A stretch of DNA of 64,000 bases, from contig NZ_CP005188.1 of assembly GCF_001563285.1 (NCBI RefSeq), positions 2,051,501-2,115,500 of the forward strand, given 5' to 3'. Both the position numbers and the translations under genes were made by a program. The notes beneath the pieces were generated by a model. It searched no databases. It had not been told where the DNA came from and was given only the letters and a program-made list of their open reading frames with translations. This document shows positions 8,717 through 18,001 of the stretch, piece after piece. The first letter of the stretch is position 1. Each line of letters begins with the position of its first letter. The stretch comes from Sphingobium sp. MI1205. Its GTDB lineage: Bacteria > Pseudomonadota > Alphaproteobacteria > Sphingomonadales > Sphingomonadaceae.

Positions 8717-9321
8717 GATCCGATGAGCTTCAACACTTCCTCGCGACTCTTCTCATCGTCGCGGAACACGCCGAGCATGCGACTGGTCTTCATGAGGACG
8801 TTGGGCGTGCGTACGCCGCGACCCGTCATGCAGCCATGGGTCGCTTCGATGACGACGGCGACGCCCTGGGGGTTAAGATGCTCCCAGATGCAGTTGGCAA
8901 CTTCGGCGGTCAGCCTTTCCTGCACCTGCAGCCGGTTGGAAAAGGCGTGCAGCACACGGGCCAGCTTCGATATGCCCACCACATATTTTCCGGGCAGATA
9001 CGCGATGTGCGCCCGGCCGATGATCGGCGCCATATGATGTTCGCAGTGCGATTGGAACGGTATGTCCTTCAGCAGCACGATATCGTCATATCCGCCCACT
9101 TCATGGAAGATGCGCGACAGGTGATACGCCGGATCGTCATTATAACCCCGGCAATATTCGCGCCAGGCGCGGGCAACCCGTTCGGGCGTCTCCATCAGGC
9201 CTTCGCGATCGGGATTGTCGCCCGACCATCGGATCAGCGTTCGGATGGCATCTGCTACATCGGCAGGCACAGCTTCCTTGATCGCTTCGCCCGCAGCCTC
9301 TGCATCGGGATCATAGTCCAT
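8713..9321 (-). CDS. folE: GTP cyclohydrolase I
   Basis: 202-residue enzyme converting GTP to 7,8-dihydroneopterin triphosphate, the first step of folate and pterin synthesis. Zinc and active-site residues are visible: QSHCEHHMAPIIGRAHIAYLP (Cys and His ligands), a second zinc Cys in THGCMTGRGV, and SRLQVQERLT-type recognition in NRLQVQERLT. The ATG at 9321 (MDYDPD) has AGGAG 11 nt upstream; another in-frame ATG at 9360 lacks a clear site and lies next to a TATATA box, so it is less likely. It is first in an overlapping pair with the FolM-like reductase. Confidence 0.93.
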   Translation of the reverse strand: MDYDPDAEAAGEAIKEAVPADVADAIRTLIRWSGDNPDREGLMETPERVARAWREYCRGYNDDPAYHLSRIFHEVGGYDDIVLLKDIPFQSHCEHHMAPIIGRAHIAYLPGKYVVGISKLARVLHAFSNRLQVQERLTAEVANCIWEHLNPQGVAVVIEATHGCMTGRGVRTPNVLMKTSRMLGVFRDDEKSREEVLKLIGS

Positions 9322-9365
9322 GGGACGTGCTGCTCCTGTCTGTCTTTGTTTAGCGGGCATATGGC

Positions 9366-9377
9366 GGCTATATAGCC
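9366..9377. promoter_or_regulatory. GGCTATATAGCC palindrome, possible folE -10 region
   Basis: Perfect 12-bp palindrome about 45 nt upstream of the chosen folE start. On the minus strand TATATA could be a -10 element. A further dyad, CAGAAC and GTTCTG 10 nt apart, lies just upstream of it, where a -35 or operator would be; no good TTGACA match is seen. Confidence 0.3.
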
Positions 9378-9512
9378 AGAACGCCAGCCCCTGTTCTGAT
9401 GCTCTTCAGATTTGCGGAATGGCTGGAATAACAACGCGAACTGAAAGAAGCCCACCTGCTGTCCATGCTTTTCCTGTCCCCCTCCCCACCCCATTCACAG
9501 GCAAGCTGACGC

Positions 9513-10094
9513 ATGCGGACGGAACGGATCGCGGCCGTGCTCCTGGCCGCCGGTACATCATCGCGCTTTGGCGATGAGGACAAACTGATGGCCGATCTGC
9601 GCGGAAAGCCGGTGATCGCCCATACGCTTGAAGCCGTCGCCTCGCTTGCTTTCGCAGAGCTGGTCGCCGTCGCGCGGCCGATCGCACAGGCCCCGGCCAT
9701 TCACCGGAAGCTGGAGCGGCGCGGCTACAGCGTCCTGACCAACGATCATCCCGAAGAAGGTCTGGCGAGCAGCATCCTGCTGGCCGTCGAACATGTCATG
9801 CCGATCAGGCGTTGCCGGGGCATCCTCATCTGCCTGGGCGACATGCCTTATGTTCCGCAATCTCATTATAACCGCATCTGCCTGGCGGCGGAGGATGTGC
9901 GATCGGTGGTGGCCAGCACCGATGGCTTCTCTTCTTCGCCGCCCGCCTTTATCGGGCGCAAGCATTTCCCCGAACTGCTGACGCTGCGGGGGGATCAAGG
10001 CGCGCGCGCCTTGCTGAGCCGAGGGGTACAGATAGAGGCGATGGGCAACACCCTGCGGGATATCGACACGCCCGACGATCTGCCTGAAGCCTAA
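9513..10094 (+). CDS. MobA/MocA-like nucleotidyltransferase
   Basis: 193-residue GT-A-like nucleotidyltransferase. The nucleotide-binding signature LLAAGTSSRFGDEDKL is at residues 10-25, with LRGKPVIAHTLEAV after it and the metal motif in CLGDMPYV. This matches MocA (molybdenum cofactor cytidylyltransferase) and related NTP-transferase proteins that prepare molybdopterin for xanthine-dehydrogenase-type enzymes. No xdh or coxI-type gene is in the window, so the cofactor role is inferred from family. The following gene converges on it, 6 nt between stops. Confidence 0.75.
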   Translation: MRTERIAAVLLAAGTSSRFGDEDKLMADLRGKPVIAHTLEAVASLAFAELVAVARPIAQAPAIHRKLERRGYSVLTNDHPEEGLASSILLAVEHVMPIRRCRGILICLGDMPYVPQSHYNRICLAAEDVRSVVASTDGFSSSPPAFIGRKHFPELLTLRGDQGARALLSRGVQIEAMGNTLRDIDTPDDLPEA

Positions 10095-10100
10095 GGACGA

Positions 10101-11762
10101 TCAGCTGGACCGGGTGGGGTCCGTCATCGGATCGCCCATTTCTCGCACGTCTGGCATCCGACCGATTGGCAGCGACCCCGTCTGCCGTTCCAGCATGCGA
10201 TGCACCACCGGCGGATCAGGCCCATGATGCAATGCCGCAAGAGCATCCCAATTCGCCAGATCGGCTATCGTTCGGCGGCTGTTATGCCGGACATAGTCCA
10301 GCCAGGTCGCTACATGATAGCGTTCGATCCACAGTTCCGGGTCGGCCAGGTCGCGAAGCAGCGACCAGCCATGCGCGCCGTCGCGCCGCCGGATACGCCG
10401 CCGCTCGCTCATCGCGGCGAGGAAGGGCACCACTGAACCCGATGGAATGCGATATTCTATCGTGACGACCACAGGGCCGCTGCGCGGCTCGATCGGGACC
10501 GCGGTTTGCGGTTCCTGCCAGCGATTGAGCAGATCCAGATTTTCGTCCCCCGTTTCGGAAAGCGGACGGGCCAGACCTATGGCAGCAGCCGCGAGCTGCG
10601 CCACGGCGGCAATGTGAAGCGAGGTCATCACGCCATAATGCTCGGCCAGCCAGCCGAATAACCATGCGCCTAGCGCCATGCCGCCGAACGCCATCATCTG
10701 GTACAACGCCACCGCGCGGGCGAGCACCCAGCGCGGGGCCGACATCTGGACCGAAACGTTGAAGGTCGAAAGGGCGACGACCCATCCCGCCCCGCACAGC
10801 ATCAAGCCCGCAAGGGCCACGGCCAGCCACCCAGTCGAGGCGGCAATGGCCGTCCCAAGCGCCAGGGCAAGCGCGGCGGAGCGCACGATTGTCTCAATCG
10901 AATAGCGCTGCCTCAGCCTGCCCGAAGAAAGCGCGCCAAGCACCGCGCCGATGCCGAACGCCCCGCTGAGCAGGCCGAAGGTCAAGGCGCCGCCACCTAA
11001 TATGTCGCGCGCGATCAGCGGCATGAGGGCTGACACCGCGCTCGCCCCGATGCCGAAGGCCGCCCCGCGAAGCAGGACCAGCTGGATCTTGGGCGACATG
11101 GAGACATAGCGCAGACCGGCGCGCATCGCGATGCCCAGCCGCTCACGCGGCAACAACTGCGGCGCGCGCTCCGGTCGCCAGCGCAGCAGCACGATGAAGA
11201 GCGCGATATAGCTTAGCGCATTGGTCAGGAAGGCAGCGGCCGCGCCTGCTGCCGCGACGATGACGCCACCCAGCGCCGGGCCGACGCTGCGCGCCAGGTT
11301 GAAGCCCATGCTGTTAAGGGCGACGGCGCTTGGCAATTGAGACCGCGGCACCATCTCACCGACCGACGCCTGCCATGCAGGGCCGTTGATGGCGGTTGCG
11401 CAGCCGACGAGAAAGGTGAACGCCAGAAGCGACCAGGGCGTCAGCATTCCTTCCCATGCAAACAGCGCGAGAAAAGCGGATACCACCAACATGAAGAGCT
11501 GGCAGGCGAGCATGACCAGCCGCCGGTCGATATTATCGGCCACTGCGCCCGCCCAGAGCGAGAGCAGCATGATCGGCAGCGTCGTCGATGCCGGAACCAG
11601 CGCGACCAGTTGCGGTGACGCGGAAAGCGACGTCATCATCCACGCCGCGCCGACAGATTGGATCAGGCCGCCGAAGTTGGACGCGAGGCTGGCGAACCAT
11701 ACCGCGCGAAAGATGGGGATGGCGAAAGGCGACGGCGCTGGAGGAGAATCGGCCTCTGACAC
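10101..11762 (-). CDS. MFS_3-type exporter with C-terminal cytosolic domain
   Basis: 553 residues. The first 400 form the 12 membrane segments of an EntS-like (MFS_3) major facilitator exporter: it starts FRAVWFASLASNFGGLIQSVG, and carries the loop motif AGAVADNIDRR between segments 2 and 3. The last 140 residues form a soluble domain (VVVTIEYRIPSGSVVPFLAAM and RDGAHGWSLLRDLADPELWIERYHVATW) with the pattern of an antibiotic-biosynthesis-monooxygenase-like ferredoxin fold, typical of this subgroup. Substrate unknown. It is divergent from the thiolase gene across 174 nt that contain a palindromic operator. Confidence 0.82.
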   Translation of the reverse strand: MSEADSPPAPSPFAIPIFRAVWFASLASNFGGLIQSVGAAWMMTSLSASPQLVALVPASTTLPIMLLSLWAGAVADNIDRRLVMLACQLFMLVVSAFLALFAWEGMLTPWSLLAFTFLVGCATAINGPAWQASVGEMVPRSQLPSAVALNSMGFNLARSVGPALGGVIVAAAGAAAAFLTNALSYIALFIVLLRWRPERAPQLLPRERLGIAMRAGLRYVSMSPKIQLVLLRGAAFGIGASAVSALMPLIARDILGGGALTFGLLSGAFGIGAVLGALSSGRLRQRYSIETIVRSAALALALGTAIAASTGWLAVALAGLMLCGAGWVVALSTFNVSVQMSAPRWVLARAVALYQMMAFGGMALGAWLFGWLAEHYGVMTSLHIAAVAQLAAAAIGLARPLSETGDENLDLLNRWQEPQTAVPIEPRSGPVVVTIEYRIPSGSVVPFLAAMSERRRIRRRDGAHGWSLLRDLADPELWIERYHVATWLDYVRHNSRRTIADLANWDALAALHHGPDPPVVHRMLERQTGSLPIGRMPDVREMGDPMTDPTRSS

Positions 11763-11877
11763 TGGAAATGCATGAACCCCAAATCGACTGGAGCGTCAAA
11801 CCCGCTGGAACCGCGATGGGTCCGCGAACGATTGAGATCGTGGAGGGGTAGCGCGTGCCGCGCGTTCTCGAAAGGGC

Positions 11878-11905
11878 TTGCACTTTACGTAAACGTAAAT
11901 ACATT
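11878..11905 (+). promoter_or_regulatory. Beta-oxidation promoter with palindrome in the spacer
   Basis: A -35-like TTGCAC (11878-11883) and -10-like TACATT (11900-11905) are separated by exactly 16 nt, all occupied by TTTACGTAAACGTAAA. The TTTACG and CGTAAA ends form a dyad. A regulator-sized palindrome between -35 and -10 is the geometry used by MerR-family activators such as LiuR, and a PsrA/FadR-like TetR repressor would also fit. Start codon of the thiolase is 32 nt downstream. Confidence 0.55.
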
Positions 11906-11936
11906 TGCGGAGCCAGCGGAGAGGAATGACAAAGCA

Positions 11937-13145
11937 ATGGAAGCCTTTATCTACGACGCCGTAAGGACGCCGCGCGGGCGGGGAAAGCCTGACGGATCGC
12001 TGCACGAAATCACGCCGATCCAGCTGGCGACGCAGGTGCTGGAGGCGGTACGGGACCGCAGCGACATCGACACGGCGGATGTCGACGATGTGATCCTGGG
12101 CTGCGTCACCCCTATAGGAGAGCAAGGCGGCGACATCGCCCGGGCGGCCGTGCTGAACGCCGATTATGCCCAGACCGTGCCGGGCGTGCAGATCAACCGT
12201 TTCTGTGCGTCGGGGCTGGAGGCGGTGAACATGGCCGCCGCGAAAATCTATTCAGGCGAAGCGGGCCTTGCGATCGGCGGTGGCGTCGAATCGATGAGCC
12301 GCGTGCCAATGTCAGCGGATGGTGGCGCGATCGCGATGGACCCGGCGGTCGCCTACAAGACCTATTTTGCTCCGCAAGGCATCGGCGCGGACGTGATCGC
12401 GACCAAGTTCGGGATCAGCCGCGACGACGCCGACGCCTATGCGGTGGAAAGCCAGCGGCGGGCCAAGGCGGCCTGGGACGAAGGGCGCTTTGCCAGATCC
12501 ATCGTGCCGATACGCGATGTGATCGGCCAGGTCGCGCTGGACCATGACGAACATATGCGGCCCGATGCGACGATGCAGTCGCTCGCCGCGTTGAAGCCCA
12601 GCTTTGCCGCGCTGGGCGAAGACATGCCGGGCTTCGATGCGGTCGCGTTGCTGAAATATCCTGAGCTGGAGCGGGTCAACCATGTTCACCATGCCGGAAA
12701 CAGCTCCGGCATCGTCGATGGCGCGGCTGCGGTGCTGGTCGGCAACAAGGATATGGGCGAGAAATATGGGCTGAAACCCCGCGCGCGCATCAAGGCTATG
12801 GCGTCGATCGGGTCGGAACCGCTGATCATGCTGACGGGGCCGGAATTCGTCGCGGGCAAGCTGCTCAACCGTGCGGGAATGAGCAGCCATGACATCGACC
12901 TGTGGGAACTGAACGAAGCGTTCGCCAGCGTCGTGCTGCGCTATATGCAGGCGATGGACCTCGACCATGACCGCATCAACGTGAATGGCGGCGCGATCGC
13001 GATGGGCCACCCGCTGGGCGCGACCGGGGCGATGGTACTGGGAACGGCGCTGGATGAGCTGGAACGGTCGGACAAGGGCACCGCGCTCATCAACCTATGC
13101 GTCGGCGCGGGCATGGGAACCGGGATCATCATCGAGCGGGTTTGA
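11937..13145 (+). CDS. fadA: Acetyl-CoA C-acyltransferase (thiolase)
   Basis: 402-residue type I thiolase, cleaving 3-ketoacyl-CoA to acetyl-CoA at the end of each beta-oxidation round. Nucleophile Cys90 is in [11 protein letters not shown]; the catalytic [14 protein letters not shown] (His) and CVGAGMGTG (second Cys) blocks are all present near the C-terminus. The ATG at 11937 starts exactly at the family N-terminus ([16 protein letters not shown]); the frame is open upstream but runs into the operator. It heads an operon with the FadB-like gene 77 nt downstream, and is probably controlled by the palindromic promoter. Confidence 0.92.
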   Translation: MEAFIYDAVRTPRGRGKPDGSLHEITPIQLATQVLEAVRDRSDIDTADVDDVILGCVTPIGEQGGDIARAAVLNADYAQTVPGVQINRFCASGLEAVNMAAAKIYSGEAGLAIGGGVESMSRVPMSADGGAIAMDPAVAYKTYFAPQGIGADVIATKFGISRDDADAYAVESQRRAKAAWDEGRFARSIVPIRDVIGQVALDHDEHMRPDATMQSLAALKPSFAALGEDMPGFDAVALLKYPELERVNHVHHAGNSSGIVDGAAAVLVGNKDMGEKYGLKPRARIKAMASIGSEPLIMLTGPEFVAGKLLNRAGMSSHDIDLWELNEAFASVVLRYMQAMDLDHDRINVNGGAIAMGHPLGATGAMVLGTALDELERSDKGTALINLCVGAGMGTGIIIERV

Positions 13146-13181
13146 GAGAACAAAACTCCGTTTGTTGGCTGGGCGCGCGTG

Positions 13182-13205
13182 CTTCGACAGGCTCGGCACG
13201 AACGG
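13182..13205. repeat. Dispersed CTTCGACAGG-type repeat between fadA and fadB
   Basis: Copy of the element in rnr, here intergenic. CTCCGTT about 20 nt before it and AACGGAG at its right end form an inverted pair, so the fadA-fadB transcript could fold here. It may modulate the ratio of the two subunits. Confidence 0.65.
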
Positions 13206-13222
13206 AGGTGGGAGACAGGATT

Positions 13223-15400
13223 ATGCAGACCATCAGCTTCGACATCGACAGCGACGGCATCGCCACGCTGACCATCGATGTGCCGGGACAGTCGATGAAT
13301 GTCATCGGGCCGGAATTGCTGGCCGATCTGGACGCGGCGATTACCCGGCTTGCCTCGGAGGATGCGATCAAGGGCGCGGTCATCGCTTCGGGCAAGGACA
13401 GCGGGTTCATGGCCGGCATGGACCTGAAATATTTCGGGTCGATGTTGGTGAGCGAGGGCGGCAAGCGCCCTGCCCCGGCCGAGATTTTCGAGAAGGTTTT
13501 CGTGCTCAATCAGCTGTTCCGGCGGCTGGAGACATGCGGCAAGCCGGTGGCTTGTGCGATCGAGGGCACCTGTGTCGGCGGCGGGTTCGAACTGGCGCTG
13601 GCATGTCACCGGCGAATCGTGGGCGACAGCCCAAGGACGCAGCTTGGCCTGCCCGAAATCCTTATCGGCCTGTTCCCCGGCGGCGGCGGTTCGCAGCGCC
13701 TGCCCCGGATCATGGGCGTGCAGGCGGCGCTGCTGTACATGTTGCAGGGCAAGCTGTTCCGTCCGTCCGAAGCAGCGATGCTGAAGGTCGTGGACGAGGT
13801 GGTGCCGCAGGGGACAGCCGTCGAGAAAGCCAGAGCGTGGGTGAAGGCCAATCCATCCACCAATACGCAGCCCTGGGATGTGAAGGGATTCAAGTTCCCC
13901 GGCGGCGCGGGCGCGTTCAATCCGGGCTTCGTCCAGACGATGGTGGGCGCGATGCCGATGACGTTGAAGCAGGCGCAGCGCAATATGAATGCGCCGGTGG
14001 CGTTGCTGTCCGCCGTCTATGAAGGCGCGCTGCTGCCCTTTGACCGGGCGATCCGGGTGGAAAGCAAATATTTCGCCAAGGTGGCGGCGGACCCTCAGGC
14101 CGCAAACATGATCCGCAGCCTGTTCGTCAACAAGAACGCTGCCGAGCGCGGCGCGCGGCGGCCCAGGGAGGAGCCAAAGGCGCCAACGAAGAAGCTGGCC
14201 ATGCTGGGCGCGGGCATGATGGGTGCGGGGATCGCCACGGTCGCGGCGCAGGCCGGGATGGAGGTGATGCTGTTCGACCGCGATCTGGCCTATGCGGAAA
14301 AGGGCAAGGCGCATGTCGAGGAGCAGCTGAAAAAGCGGCTGGGCAAGGGCATGACGCCCGAGAAGATGGCGCAGACGCTGGCGCGGGTTACGCCGACGAC
14401 CGACTTCGAAGCGCTGGCCGGGGCAGACCTCGTGATCGAGGCGGTGTTCGAGGACATGGCGATCAAGGCCGAGGTGACGAAGAAGGTCGAGGAAGTGCTG
14501 GGGCCGGACGTGATTTTCGGGTCCAACACATCGACGCTGCCGATCACAAAGCTGGCCAAGGCATGGAGCAAGCCGGAAAATTTCATCGGCATCCACTTTT
14601 TCTCCCCCGTCGAAAAGATGCCGCTGGTGGAGATTATCCTGGGCAAGCAGACCGGCCCTGCGGCCATCGCCAAGGCGATGGATTTCGTGGCGCAGATCAA
14701 GAAGACGCCGATCGTCGTCAATGACTCGCGCGGTTTCTACACCTCGCGCTGCTTTGCGACCTATGTGCAGGAAGGCGTCGAGATGGTCGCCGAGGGGATC
14801 AACCCAGCGCTGATCGAAAATGCCGGGCGGCAGCTGGGCATGCCGGTCGGCCCGCTGGCGGTGGGCGATGAGGTGTCTATCGAACTGGGGCACAAGATCG
14901 TCGTCGCCGCGCAGAAGGCACTGGGCGACGCCTATGTCCCGCAGCCCTCCGATGCGGTCATGGCGCGGATGGTCGAACTGGGTCGGCTGGGACGCAAGAA
15001 CGGCAAAGGATGGTATGACTATCCCGAGGGCGGAAAGAAGCATTTGTGGCCCGGCCTCGACGACATGTTCCCGCGCGCAGCCATGCAGCCCGATGTCGAG
15101 GAGGTGAAGGAACGGCTGCTTTACCGGCAACTGGCCGAATGCGCGCGTTGCTATGAGGAAGGCGTGCTGGAAACGGTCGAGGATGGCGATCTGGGCGCGA
15201 TCTTCGGCTGGGGCTTTGCGCCATGGACCGGCGGGCCGTTCAGCCACATGGACACGGTCGGCATCGGTCATGTGGTGGCGGTGCTGGAACGGCTGTCGGC
15301 GCGGCATGGCGACCGCTTCGCGCCCACGGTGCAGTTGCAGGACATGGCGGCGAGCGGGACGACCTTTTACGAGCCCGTTTCATCTCGCGCCGCAGCATGA
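13223..15400 (+). CDS. fadB: Bifunctional enoyl-CoA hydratase/3-hydroxyacyl-CoA dehydrogenase
   Basis: 725-residue multifunctional beta-oxidation subunit. The N-terminal crotonase domain has the glutamates in [16 protein letters not shown] and [19 protein letters not shown]. The dehydrogenase part has the NAD-binding [10 protein letters not shown] at about residue 330 and the catalytic His in [18 protein letters not shown] second C-terminal dehydrogenase helical repeat follows. It would act with the thiolase just upstream as an alpha-beta complex. The ATG at 13223 is preferred because upstream in-frame codons are repeat-derived. GGAG lies about 10 nt before it. Confidence 0.92.
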   Translation: MQTISFDIDSDGIATLTIDVPGQSMNVIGPELLADLDAAITRLASEDAIKGAVIASGKDSGFMAGMDLKYFGSMLVSEGGKRPAPAEIFEKVFVLNQLFRRLETCGKPVACAIEGTCVGGGFELALACHRRIVGDSPRTQLGLPEILIGLFPGGGGSQRLPRIMGVQAALLYMLQGKLFRPSEAAMLKVVDEVVPQGTAVEKARAWVKANPSTNTQPWDVKGFKFPGGAGAFNPGFVQTMVGAMPMTLKQAQRNMNAPVALLSAVYEGALLPFDRAIRVESKYFAKVAADPQAANMIRSLFVNKNAAERGARRPREEPKAPTKKLAMLGAGMMGAGIATVAAQAGMEVMLFDRDLAYAEKGKAHVEEQLKKRLGKGMTPEKMAQTLARVTPTTDFEALAGADLVIEAVFEDMAIKAEVTKKVEEVLGPDVIFGSNTSTLPITKLAKAWSKPENFIGIHFFSPVEKMPLVEIILGKQTGPAAIAKAMDFVAQIKKTPIVVNDSRGFYTSRCFATYVQEGVEMVAEGINPALIENAGRQLGMPVGPLAVGDEVSIELGHKIVVAAQKALGDAYVPQPSDAVMARMVELGRLGRKNGKGWYDYPEGGKKHLWPGLDDMFPRAAMQPDVEEVKERLLYRQLAECARCYEEGVLETVEDGDLGAIFGWGFAPWTGGPFSHMDTVGIGHVVAVLERLSARHGDRFAPTVQLQDMAASGTTFYEPVSSRAAA

Positions 15401-15507
15401 ATGGGGTGGGAATCATGGATTCAGTGGGTTAGGTCTGCTGGCAAGTCGTGCTGACGGGCTGCCTTTCTGGCAGCCCCCCAGCCACCTTGTCAGAGGAAGC
15501 CCTGTTT

Positions 15508-16512
15508 ATGAGCGAAAAGCCTGCGGTTCTGGTGACGGGCGGAGCCGGCTATATCGGCAGCCACGCCGTTTTGGCGCTGCGCGACGCGGGTTATGGCGTC
15601 GTGGTGATCGACAATCTGGTGACGGGCTTCCGCTGGGCGGTTCCCGATGATCTGGCTTTCGTCGCAGGCGATATCGCCGACCAGCCGCTGGTTCAGCAGA
15701 CGCTGCGCGATCATGACGTCAAGGCGGTGATGCACTTCGCCGGATCGGTCGTGGTGCCTGAATCAGTCGAAAATCCGCTGAAATATTATCACAACAACAG
15801 CGCCAAGACCCGTGACCTGATCGAAAGCGTCGTTGCTGTAGGCGTGCCGCATTTCATCTTTTCATCGACGGCGGCCACCTATGGCATCCCGGAGGAAAGC
15901 CCGGTCAAGGAAACGACGCCGCAGCGGCCGATCAACCCCTATGGCATGTCGAAACTGATGACCGAATATATGTTGCGGGACGTCAGTGCGGCGCATGCGA
16001 TGAATTTCTGCGCGCTGCGTTACTTCAACGTGGCGGGCGCCGATCCGGCGGGACGGACGGGCCAATCCACCGCAGGCGCGACCCATCTTATCAAGGTCGC
16101 GGTCGAAGCGGCGCTGGGCAAGCGGGAGGCGGTTTCGGTGTTCGGGACCGACTTCGACACGCCCGACGGCACGGGCGTGCGCGACTATATTCATGTCACC
16201 GACCTGGCGGCGGCGCATGTGCTGGCGCTGGAGGCGTTGATGGCCAAGCCTGAGCAGAATTACCTGCTCAACTGCGGCTATGGGCGCGGCTTTTCGGTTC
16301 TGGAAGTGCTGGACGCGGTGGATCGGGTGACCAACCTCAAGATCGACCGGCGGATGGAAGGACGGCGGGCGGGCGACCCGGATTCGCTGATTTCCGACAA
16401 CCGGGCGATCATGGCCGAATTTCCCTGGCAGCCGCGCTATGCCGATCTGGACCAGATCGTCACCCATGCCCTTGCCTGGGAACGCAAGCTGACCGAGATA
16501 CGCGCGGAATGA
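15508..16512 (+). CDS. galE: UDP-glucose 4-epimerase
   Basis: 334-residue extended SDR that interconverts UDP-glucose and UDP-galactose, supplying envelope polysaccharide precursors. The NAD motif is GGAGYIGSH at the N-terminus; catalytic residues are in SSTAATYG and YGMSK; the substrate-loop YFNVAGADP and C-terminal DYIHVTDLA are in place. The ATG has AGAGGAAG about 9 nt upstream. An 8-bp GGGCTGCC/GGCAGCCC hairpin lies 30-50 nt upstream of the start, without a T-run. The stop overlaps the next ATG (ATGA), so galE-ybaK-pgl look like one operon. Confidence 0.93.
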   Translation: MSEKPAVLVTGGAGYIGSHAVLALRDAGYGVVVIDNLVTGFRWAVPDDLAFVAGDIADQPLVQQTLRDHDVKAVMHFAGSVVVPESVENPLKYYHNNSAKTRDLIESVVAVGVPHFIFSSTAATYGIPEESPVKETTPQRPINPYGMSKLMTEYMLRDVSAAHAMNFCALRYFNVAGADPAGRTGQSTAGATHLIKVAVEAALGKREAVSVFGTDFDTPDGTGVRDYIHVTDLAAAHVLALEALMAKPEQNYLLNCGYGRGFSVLEVLDAVDRVTNLKIDRRMEGRRAGDPDSLISDNRAIMAEFPWQPRYADLDQIVTHALAWERKLTEIRAE

Positions 16513-16982
16513 GCGAGGGCTCGGTTCGCGCATTTTTCTCCGCCCATGCGCCCGACGTCGCGATCATCGACCAGGGGGTAAGCACCGCCACGGTCAATGA
16601 GGCGGCCGAGGCACTGGGCGTTGTTCCCGCGCGGATCGCCAAGACATTGTCGCTGCGCGTCGGGGACGAAGTGGCGCTGGTCGTCGCGCGGGGCGACGCC
16701 CGGCTTCATAATGGCAAGGCCAAGGCCGCGCTGGGCGCCAAGCCGCGCATGCTGGGGCTGGAGGAAGTGGAGGGCCTGACCGGACATCCGGTTGGCGGCG
16801 TATGCCCGTTCGGACTTGCCTCCCCCCTGCCCGTCTATTGTGATATTTCGTTGCAGGATTTCGAGACGGTTTTCCCGGCTGCGGGATCACGGACGGCTTC
16901 GGTGGAGTTGACGCCTGCGCGGCTGGCGGAACTGACCGGCGCGCGATGGGTCGATATCTGCACCCTTCCTGAAGAGAATTGA
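16509..16982 (+). CDS. YbaK/EbsC-type aminoacyl-tRNA deacylase
   Basis: 157-residue protein of the YbaK/ProX editing family, which hydrolyses mischarged tRNAs such as Cys-tRNA(Pro) or Ala-tRNA(Pro) in trans. Conserved blocks are ARIAKTLSLRVGDEVALVVARGDARL (catalytic Lys in the first part) and GGVCPFGL. Length is normal. It overlaps galE by 4 nt at its start and the next gene at its stop. Exact tRNA specificity cannot be read. Confidence 0.85.
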   Translation: MSEGSVRAFFSAHAPDVAIIDQGVSTATVNEAAEALGVVPARIAKTLSLRVGDEVALVVARGDARLHNGKAKAALGAKPRMLGLEEVEGLTGHPVGGVCPFGLASPLPVYCDISLQDFETVFPAAGSRTASVELTPARLAELTGARWVDICTLPEEN

Positions 16983-16987
16983 GCGAC

Positions 16988-17677
16988 ATGCCTACTGAAC
17001 ATCTTTTCATCGATGGCGCGCTGGCGGCGGCGGACATGGCGCGGCGGATCACCTTCATTCTGAACGATGCCGTTGCCACGAGAGGCGTGGCGACGATCGC
17101 CCTTTCTGGTGGGCGGTCGCCACGACCGGTGCTGGAGGCACTATCGGAAGCGGCGATGGATTGGGAGAAGGTGATCGTCACGCTGGTTGATGAGCGATGG
17201 GTCGCGCCTGATCATGCTGACAGCAACGAACGGCTGGTGCGCGAGACATTGCTGCGCGGCGAGGCTGCAAAGGCCCGGTTCGTGCCGATGAAGAATGAGG
17301 CGGCGGACGCCTATGCCGGACAGGCGGCGTGTGAGGCAGACTTTGCCGCGCTCCCATGGCCGCTGGACATCGTGCTGCTGGGGATGGGGGAAGATGGGCA
17401 TACCGCGTCGCTCTTCCCGCAAGCGCGGGAGCTGGCGGAGGGGCTTTCAACCAGTGCGCTGACGCTGGCGGCGACGCCGCCCGCCGCGCCGCACCAGCGC
17501 ATGTCGCTGAGCGCGCAGGCAATCTTGAACAGCCGCCATATCTTCCTGCAAATCGGCGGCGCGGCGAAGAAGGCCGTTTACGAGCGCGCGCTGGCTGGCG
17601 GGCCGGTCGAGGAATTGCCGATCCGGCTGGCTCTGTGCCAGCATGGCGTGTCGGTAGAGGTGTGGATTTCCGAGTGA
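16988..17677 (+). CDS. pgl: 6-phosphogluconolactonase
   Basis: 229-residue enzyme hydrolysing 6-phosphogluconolactone between Zwf and Edd in the Entner-Doudoroff route. Signature regions are IALSGGRSPRPVLEAL, VTLVDERWVAPDHADSNERLV and LLGMGEDGHTASLFP, all diagnostic of the NagB-like lactonase family. An in-frame TTG at 16979 overlaps the ybaK stop (TTGA) and is an alternative start; the ATG is given because it leaves a normal N-terminus. It is separated from zwf-edd-glk-eda by the aminotransferase and tRNA-Leu, though it serves the same pathway. Confidence 0.9.
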   Translation: MPTEHLFIDGALAAADMARRITFILNDAVATRGVATIALSGGRSPRPVLEALSEAAMDWEKVIVTLVDERWVAPDHADSNERLVRETLLRGEAAKARFVPMKNEAADAYAGQAACEADFAALPWPLDIVLLGMGEDGHTASLFPQARELAEGLSTSALTLAATPPAAPHQRMSLSAQAILNSRHIFLQIGGAAKKAVYERALAGGPVEELPIRLALCQHGVSVEVWISE

Positions 17678-17681
17678 GGCG

Positions 17682-17957
17682 TCAGTCGCGCGGCTTGTGC
17701 CTCGAAATGAGGTAGCGCCAGACGCCGACCAGATTAATGAACAGCAGCGCGATATTCTGAAAGCCGATGCCTTCGCTGTCTTCGGACAGAAATCCCCAGC
17801 CGATCAGGGCTATGGACGACGTCACGAACAGCACGAAAGCCCAGCCTGTAATACGGCGGCCCAGATTGAGGGAGACGATGAGAGCGGCGATCGTCGCGGC
17901 TCCGGCGCCATAATATTGGAGGGCATCCAGGATTGTTTCGTTCACAGGGATGCCCAA
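17682..17957 (-). CDS. Small membrane protein (CBU_0592-like)
   Basis: About 91 residues with three hydrophobic segments (AAATIAALIVSL-type, WAFVLFVTSSIALIGWGF, NIALLFINLVGVWRYL). The layout resembles the CBU_0592-like integral membrane family, of unknown function. The open frame begins with TTG, and a GTG four codons in is an alternative; neither has a good ribosome-binding site. It is convergent with pgl, 4 nt between the stops, and divergent from the aminotransferase. Confidence 0.6.
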   Translation of the reverse strand: MGIPVNETILDALQYYGAGAATIAALIVSLNLGRRITGWAFVLFVTSSIALIGWGFLSEDSEGIGFQNIALLFINLVGVWRYLISRHKPRD

Positions 17958-18001
17958 CGCCGCGATTGTGACAAGGTTGCAGCGCGCGTAAGAGGCAGCC
18001 C

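Noticed and set aside
12941..15307. 788-codon open frame antisense to the FadB gene
   Set aside because: It lies opposite a strongly conserved enzyme; the translation is His/Arg/Gln-rich with no family pattern, typical of a shadow frame in GC-rich DNA.
15456..15476. GGGCTGCC/GGCAGCCC hairpin as a terminator after the FadB gene
   Set aside because: No T-run on either strand; left only as a possible leader structure of galE.
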